Shown here: piece after piece, positions 35,326 to 38,967 of the stretch | How the letters are laid out: the number at the start of each line of letters is the position of its first letter | How positions within the stretch are numbered: position 1 is the stretch's first letter | Assembly: GCF_937873725.1 (NCBI RefSeq) | Contig: NZ_CALMYY010000127.1 | Location: forward strand, 1 to 38,967 | Direction of reading: 5' to 3' | Source of the DNA: an uncultured Dietzia sp. | GTDB taxonomy: Bacteria; Actinomycetota; Actinomycetes; Mycobacteriales; Mycobacteriaceae | DNA length: 38,967 bases | Translations under genes and position numbers: made by a program | Notes under the pieces: generated by a model | The model's database searches: none | Told to the model about the DNA's origin: nothing | What the model saw: only the letters and a program-made list of their open reading frames with translations

Positions 35326-36906
35326 TCACGTCCGCGGCACGTCGCGACGTCGGAACCCGACCAGCCCGGCGGCCACGAGGACCACCGTCAGCACCAGCAG
35401 CACCGCAACGCCCGTGGAGTCCACCGGACCCACGGGGGCCATGCCCACCGCGCCGAACGGGGACACGCGCATCTGCGCCTCGGTGAGCCGGAGGGTGGGA
35501 CCCATGAACGTGACGACGGCGGCCGCGACGAACAGCGCCCAGGCCAGGACCTGCATCCGGGGGACCACGCCGAAGAGCGCCACCGACAGTCCCGCAAACA
35601 CGAGCACCGCGGGAATCTGCCAGGCGCCGGCCGCGACGATCCTGCCCACCGATCCGGGGTCGTCGAGCGCGATGGCGGTGGTCAGCGCGAACGCGGTGGA
35701 GCCGGCGGCAACCACCACCACGGCCCCCACCGCCACTACTGCGGTGTGCAGGGCCAGCCACGACCACCTGGACCGCCCGGTCGAGAGCTCGAGCTCGAGC
35801 CGCCCGGAGGTCTCCTCCCCGCGCAGCCCGGCGAGGGTCTGCAGCACGAACCCCGCCCCGAGGATCCCCACGAACACCACGAGCATCTGCACGAGCGCGT
35901 CGACGAGCGCCGGGGACTCGAGAAGGAACCCCGCGAGCGCGGGGTTCGAGACGATCGCCTCGACCACCACGTCCATCAGGGCGCCGTACATCGACATGAG
36001 CGCCACGACTCCGATCGTCCAGCCCACGAGGGAACCGAGGTGCTGGTGGACCGCCACTCCGACCCCGGAGCCCCGCCACCTCGACGCGGTCGCGGGTCCC
36101 GTGCGCGCCGGCATCATCCCCGCCCCCACGTCCCGACGCCCGGAGAGCCACAGCGCGACCGCGGCCAGCGCACCCGCCGCCGCCACGGCGACGAGGAGCG
36201 GGACGACGGTGGGGTCGCCGAACGGTCGCACCAGGCCGTGCCAGCCCAGCGGCGAGGTCCAGCTGATCCAGTTCTCCTCGGTGTCGCCGATGCCGCGGGT
36301 CACCAACGTGAGGCCGGTCAGCGCCAGCCCGGTCGCCCACACGGTGCGATTGTGGGCCAGGATCTGCGCGAGAACGGCCGTGGCGGCCGCGTACACCCAG
36401 CCGGTGGCGACGAGCGAGGCGGCGTAGTACGCGGCCCCGGTCCGGTCGACCGGGATGGTGAGGGTCGCCGCCCAGATCCCCGCACCGAGGAGGACGAAGA
36501 TCCCGGCGACGACGACGAGGGCCGCCGTGACCGGGGCGAGCCGACCGATCCGGGCGGACAGCAGGAGTTCAAGCCTGCCGGTCTCCTCCTCCCGGCGGGT
36601 GGACCGGGCCGTCAGGGCGATGGCCATGATCGGAATGGCGAAGCCCACGATGAACGCGAACTCGTTCATCATGACCCCGCCCAGGGTGTCGATCCCCGCC
36701 ACCCTGCCGTCGAGCATGATCATGGAGTCGCCCAGCGACGCGGCGTACGTGGCGAGCTTCTCCGGGGTGTCGTAGAGGGCGGCGATCGAGAACCCGGTGA
36801 CCAAGTACATCAGGACCAGGCCGAGGATCCAGGCGGTCGCGGAGCGCCAGCCGGTACGCAGTGCGGTCCAGATCACCAGTCCGGTCCCGGCCAGGGGTGA
36901 CTTCAC
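35326..36906 (-). CDS. ABC-2 type exporter permease (two fused halves)
   Basis: A 526-residue integral membrane protein with about twelve predicted transmembrane helices in two repeated halves, each with a conserved cytoplasmic segment (TRREEETGRLELLLSARIGR and RGEETSGRLELELSTGRSRW). These twin 'EE(T)(S)GRLELxLS' motifs are characteristic of tetronasin/TnrB-like exporter permeases. The protein would form the channel of a drug or lipid exporter together with the ATPase encoded just upstream. The start is GTG at 36906, which overlaps the ATPase stop (GTGA). The substrate cannot be predicted. The frame remains open further upstream by chance. Confidence 0.92.
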   Translation of the reverse strand: MKSPLAGTGLVIWTALRTGWRSATAWILGLVLMYLVTGFSIAALYDTPEKLATYAASLGDSMIMLDGRVAGIDTLGGVMMNEFAFIVGFAIPIMAIALTARSTRREEETGRLELLLSARIGRLAPVTAALVVVAGIFVLLGAGIWAATLTIPVDRTGAAYYAASLVATGWVYAAATAVLAQILAHNRTVWATGLALTGLTLVTRGIGDTEENWISWTSPLGWHGLVRPFGDPTVVPLLVAVAAAGALAAVALWLSGRRDVGAGMMPARTGPATASRWRGSGVGVAVHQHLGSLVGWTIGVVALMSMYGALMDVVVEAIVSNPALAGFLLESPALVDALVQMLVVFVGILGAGFVLQTLAGLRGEETSGRLELELSTGRSRWSWLALHTAVVAVGAVVVVAAGSTAFALTTAIALDDPGSVGRIVAAGAWQIPAVLVFAGLSVALFGVVPRMQVLAWALFVAAAVVTFMGPTLRLTEAQMRVSPFGAVGMAPVGPVDSTGVAVLLVLTVVLVAAGLVGFRRRDVPRT

Positions 36907-37877
36907 CGCGGGCCCGCCGCATCGCCCACCGCATCGCCCGCCGCGGTGGCCTGCCCGGCGCCGGGGCCCACGGCCGAGAAGGCGTTGCGGAACAGGTCGT
37001 CGAGGCTGGGCGGCGTGGCGGTGAACGTGTGGATCCCCGCCTCGTGGAGGATGCCCGTCACCTCGCCCAGGCGGTCGGCGGAGACGTGACAACGGACGTC
37101 GTACCGCCCGGCGCCGTCGACCGCGACCCGCAACCCCTCGATGCCGTTCACCGTCGCCGGGACGGCGGGGGCCCGCTCGGTCACCGCGTGGACCTCGGTC
37201 GTGGTGTGGCGCCGCAGGTCGCTCAGGGTCCCGGAGCTCACGGTCCGCCCCTCGCGAATGATGCTCACCCGGTCCGCCAGTTCCTCGACCTCCCCCATGA
37301 TGTGGCTGGACAGGAGCACGGTGGAGCCGCCGTCGACCGCCTCGCGTATGCACTCCTGGAACTCCTGCTCCATGAGCGGGTCGAGACCCGACGTGGGTTC
37401 GTCCAGGACGAGCAACTCGGCGTCGGACGCCAGCGCCGCGATGAGCGCGACCTTCTGCCGGTTGCCCTTGGAGTAGTCCCGGGTGCGCTTGGTGGGATCC
37501 AGTCGGAACCGCCCGATCAGCTCGTCCCGGCGTGCCGCGTCGAGTCCTCCCAGTGCCCGACCGAGGATGTCGATGCACTGCCCCCCGGTCAGGCGCGGCC
37601 ACAGCGTCACCTCCCCGGGGACGTAGGCCAGGCGGGAATGCAGATCGACCGCATCCCGCCACGGGTCCCGGCCGAACAGCCGGACCCGCCCCGAGTCCGC
37701 CCGCATGAGCCCGAGCAGGATCCTGATGGTCGTGGACTTGCCCGAGCCGTTCGGCCCGAGGAACCCGTGGACCTCGCCGCGGCGGACCTCCAGATCCAGA
37801 CCGTCGAGGGCCCTGGCCCGTCCGAATGTCTTGACCAGCCCCTCCACCCGGACGACGTCGTTCGTTGCTGCGTCCAT
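36903..37877 (-). CDS. ABC exporter ATP-binding protein
   Basis: A 324-residue ATPase. Walker A is GPNGSGKST (residues 41-49), the signature is YSKGNRQKVA (Asn in place of the usual Gln-rich form), Walker B is LLVLDEPTSGLD, and the switch His is in LLSSHIMGEVEE. A C-terminal extension of about 90 residues, seen in DrrA-like exporters, follows. ATG at 37877 begins where the family begins and has AGGGACAGG ahead. It is coupled to the permease by a four-base overlap, and the pair makes an export system. Confidence 0.95.
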   Translation of the reverse strand: MDAATNDVVRVEGLVKTFGRARALDGLDLEVRRGEVHGFLGPNGSGKSTTIRILLGLMRADSGRVRLFGRDPWRDAVDLHSRLAYVPGEVTLWPRLTGGQCIDILGRALGGLDAARRDELIGRFRLDPTKRTRDYSKGNRQKVALIAALASDAELLVLDEPTSGLDPLMEQEFQECIREAVDGGSTVLLSSHIMGEVEELADRVSIIREGRTVSSGTLSDLRRHTTTEVHAVTERAPAVPATVNGIEGLRVAVDGAGRYDVRCHVSADRLGEVTGILHEAGIHTFTATPPSLDDLFRNAFSAVGPGAGQATAAGDAVGDAAGPR

Positions 37878-37936
37878 GACCTGTCCCTTCGTCGGTTCTC
37901 CTCGATCATCCTGCCGATGCCCTGCACAATGTGGCA

Positions 37937-38967
37937 ATGCGCTCACCCATGTCCGGACATCGGACCTACCGACCGTCGCTGCAGGACCGGCTCTCCAAGA
38001 TCGTCATGACGTCGGCCGGGGCGCTCCCCGGCCCGGTGATCCAGCTGGTCGCGGGCGCCCCCGAGGCGATCGACGGGCAGCTGCTCGATCCGCACTTCCA
38101 GGCCGGGGTCAAGGCGATGTCCCTGCTTTCCGACGGGGAGTACGAGGACATGACCATCGAGAAGGCGCGCAAGACGGTCGAGAAGTCCGCGTTCACCGTC
38201 TCGGGCGACCGGATCGACCTCGCCGTCGTCTCCGACCTCGTCCTCCCGCTCGGCGGTGACGATCCGGCGCGCGCGGACCTTCCCGCCCGCCTCTACTCCC
38301 CCTCCCACGGCTCCGAGGCCCTCCCGATGCTCGTCTACTTCCACGGTGGCGGCTGGGTACTGGGGAGCGTCGACTCCCACGACGCGACGTGCCGCTACCT
38401 CGCGCGGATGGGCGGACTCAAGGTCCTCAGCGTGGACTACCGGCTCGCCCCCGAGTTCCTCTTCCCCACGGCCGTCGACGACGCGGTGGCCTCGTTCCGC
38501 TACGTCCGGGACAACGCCGCCGCGCTCGGCGTGGATCCCGAGCGGATCGCGGTGGGCGGGGACAGCGCCGGCGCGAACCTCGCGACGGTCGTGTGCCACC
38601 TCACCCGCGACGCCGGGGAACGCACGCCCGACTTCCAGCTGCTGTTCGTCCCCGCCACCGACATGTCCGCGCGGACGAGGTCGTACGAGATGTTCGGCGA
38701 GGGGTTCTTCCTCACCGCGAAGAACATGGACTTCTACGAGAGCACCTACCTCCGCTCGGACGACGACCGCCTCGACCCCCGCGCCTCACCGTTGCTGGCC
38801 GAGGACTTCTCGGGGCTCCCACCCGCGCACGTGGCCACGGCCGGATTCGACCCACTGCGCGACGAGGGCGAGGCCTACGCGCGGAAGATGGCCGATGCCG
38901 GCGTCAAGGTGTCGATGCGCCGGCACGCGACCATGGTCCACCCGTTCGTCAACGCCGTCGGCGCCAC
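37937..38967 (+). CDS. Hormone-sensitive lipase-type alpha/beta hydrolase, 3' truncated by window edge
   Basis: At least 343 residues with no stop before the end of the window. The HSL-family oxyanion motif HGGGW is at residues 136-140. SVDYRLAPEF follows, then the nucleophile elbow GDSAG with Ser210. The acid segment FDPLRDEGEAYA and the His segment MVHPFVN come near the end, so the catalytic triad is complete and only a short C-terminus is missing. Family members are esterases or lipases acting on short- to medium-chain esters, common in mycolic-acid bacteria. ATG at 37937 is used; ATG at 37949 is also possible. It is divergent from the ABC exporter genes, with 59 bases between the starts. 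No signal peptide is obvious. Confidence 0.9.
   Translation, partial: MRSPMSGHRTYRPSLQDRLSKIVMTSAGALPGPVIQLVAGAPEAIDGQLLDPHFQAGVKAMSLLSDGEYEDMTIEKARKTVEKSAFTVSGDRIDLAVVSDLVLPLGGDDPARADLPARLYSPSHGSEALPMLVYFHGGGWVLGSVDSHDATCRYLARMGGLKVLSVDYRLAPEFLFPTAVDDAVASFRYVRDNAAALGVDPERIAVGGDSAGANLATVVCHLTRDAGERTPDFQLLFVPATDMSARTRSYEMFGEGFFLTAKNMDFYESTYLRSDDDRLDPRASPLLAEDFSGLPPAHVATAGFDPLRDEGEAYARKMADAGVKVSMRRHATMVHPFVNAVGA

Noticed and set aside
34406..36340. Extended minus-strand frame joining the beta-lactamase-like gene to upstream sequence as a fusion
   Set aside because: The upstream part overlaps the ABC permease in another frame and has no recognisable domain. A strong ribosome-binding site marks the internal ATG at 35269.

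Overview
The window is about 39 kb of very GC-rich chromosomal DNA. Gene content and order resemble the Mycobacterium tuberculosis Rv2221c-Rv2247 region: glnE, glnA2, panB, a CYTH/CHAD protein, a histidine phosphatase, a zinc-ribbon protein, a Nif3-like protein, SURF1, DUF3052, aceE, a MabR-like regulator, fabD, an acyl carrier protein and accD6. This points to a mycolic-acid-type actinomycete (Mycobacteriales). The absence of kasA/kasB from the fabD-accD6 block and the abundance of Baeyer-Villiger monooxygenases would fit a Dietzia-like genus. The genus is an inference. I see no transposase, phage gene or CRISPR array.

Layout. 1-1 kb: a truncated membrane-anchored EEP-fold protein and a small unknown, minus strand. 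1-5.5 kb: glnE and glnA2 (glutamine synthetase and its control). 5.7-7.6 kb: panB and a prolyl iminopeptidase-like hydrolase, plus strand. 7.6-10 kb: a monooxygenase/SDR pair, minus strand. 10.1-12 kb: a CYTH/CHAD protein and a 54-residue conserved small protein. 12.1-19.1 kb: a six-gene minus-strand operon (BVMO, alpha/beta hydrolase, SDR, BVMO, SDR, aldehyde dehydrogenase), divergent from a TetR regulator with a near-perfect 28-bp palindrome between them. 19.7-24.2 kb: an RNB-domain ribonuclease, RNase P RNA (rnpB), a phosphatase, a zinc-ribbon coiled-coil protein and a Nif3-like protein, all minus strand. 24.4-26 kb: SURF1, tRNA-Val(UAC) and DUF3052. 26.4-33.6 kb: aceE, MabR-like regulator, fabD, ACP and accD6, ended by a strong hairpin. 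33.6-39 kb: DUF3145, a serine beta-lactamase-like protein, an ABC exporter (permease and ATPase) and a hormone-sensitive-lipase-type hydrolase cut by the window end.

How the genes work together. The 12-19 kb operon reads as a ketone/alkane-derivative catabolic module. SDRs interconvert alcohols and ketones, BVMOs insert oxygen to give esters, the alpha/beta hydrolase cleaves the esters, and the aldehyde dehydrogenase finishes to acids. The TetR protein probably controls it. One SDR in the operon carries an apparent one-base frameshift near its C-terminus. The aceE-accD6 block links acetyl-CoA production to malonyl-CoA/malonyl-ACP supply, but no ketoacyl-ACP synthase gene lies in it. A TTTTGT-N9-ACAAGA palindrome ahead of fabD closely matches the operator reported for mycobacterial MabR.
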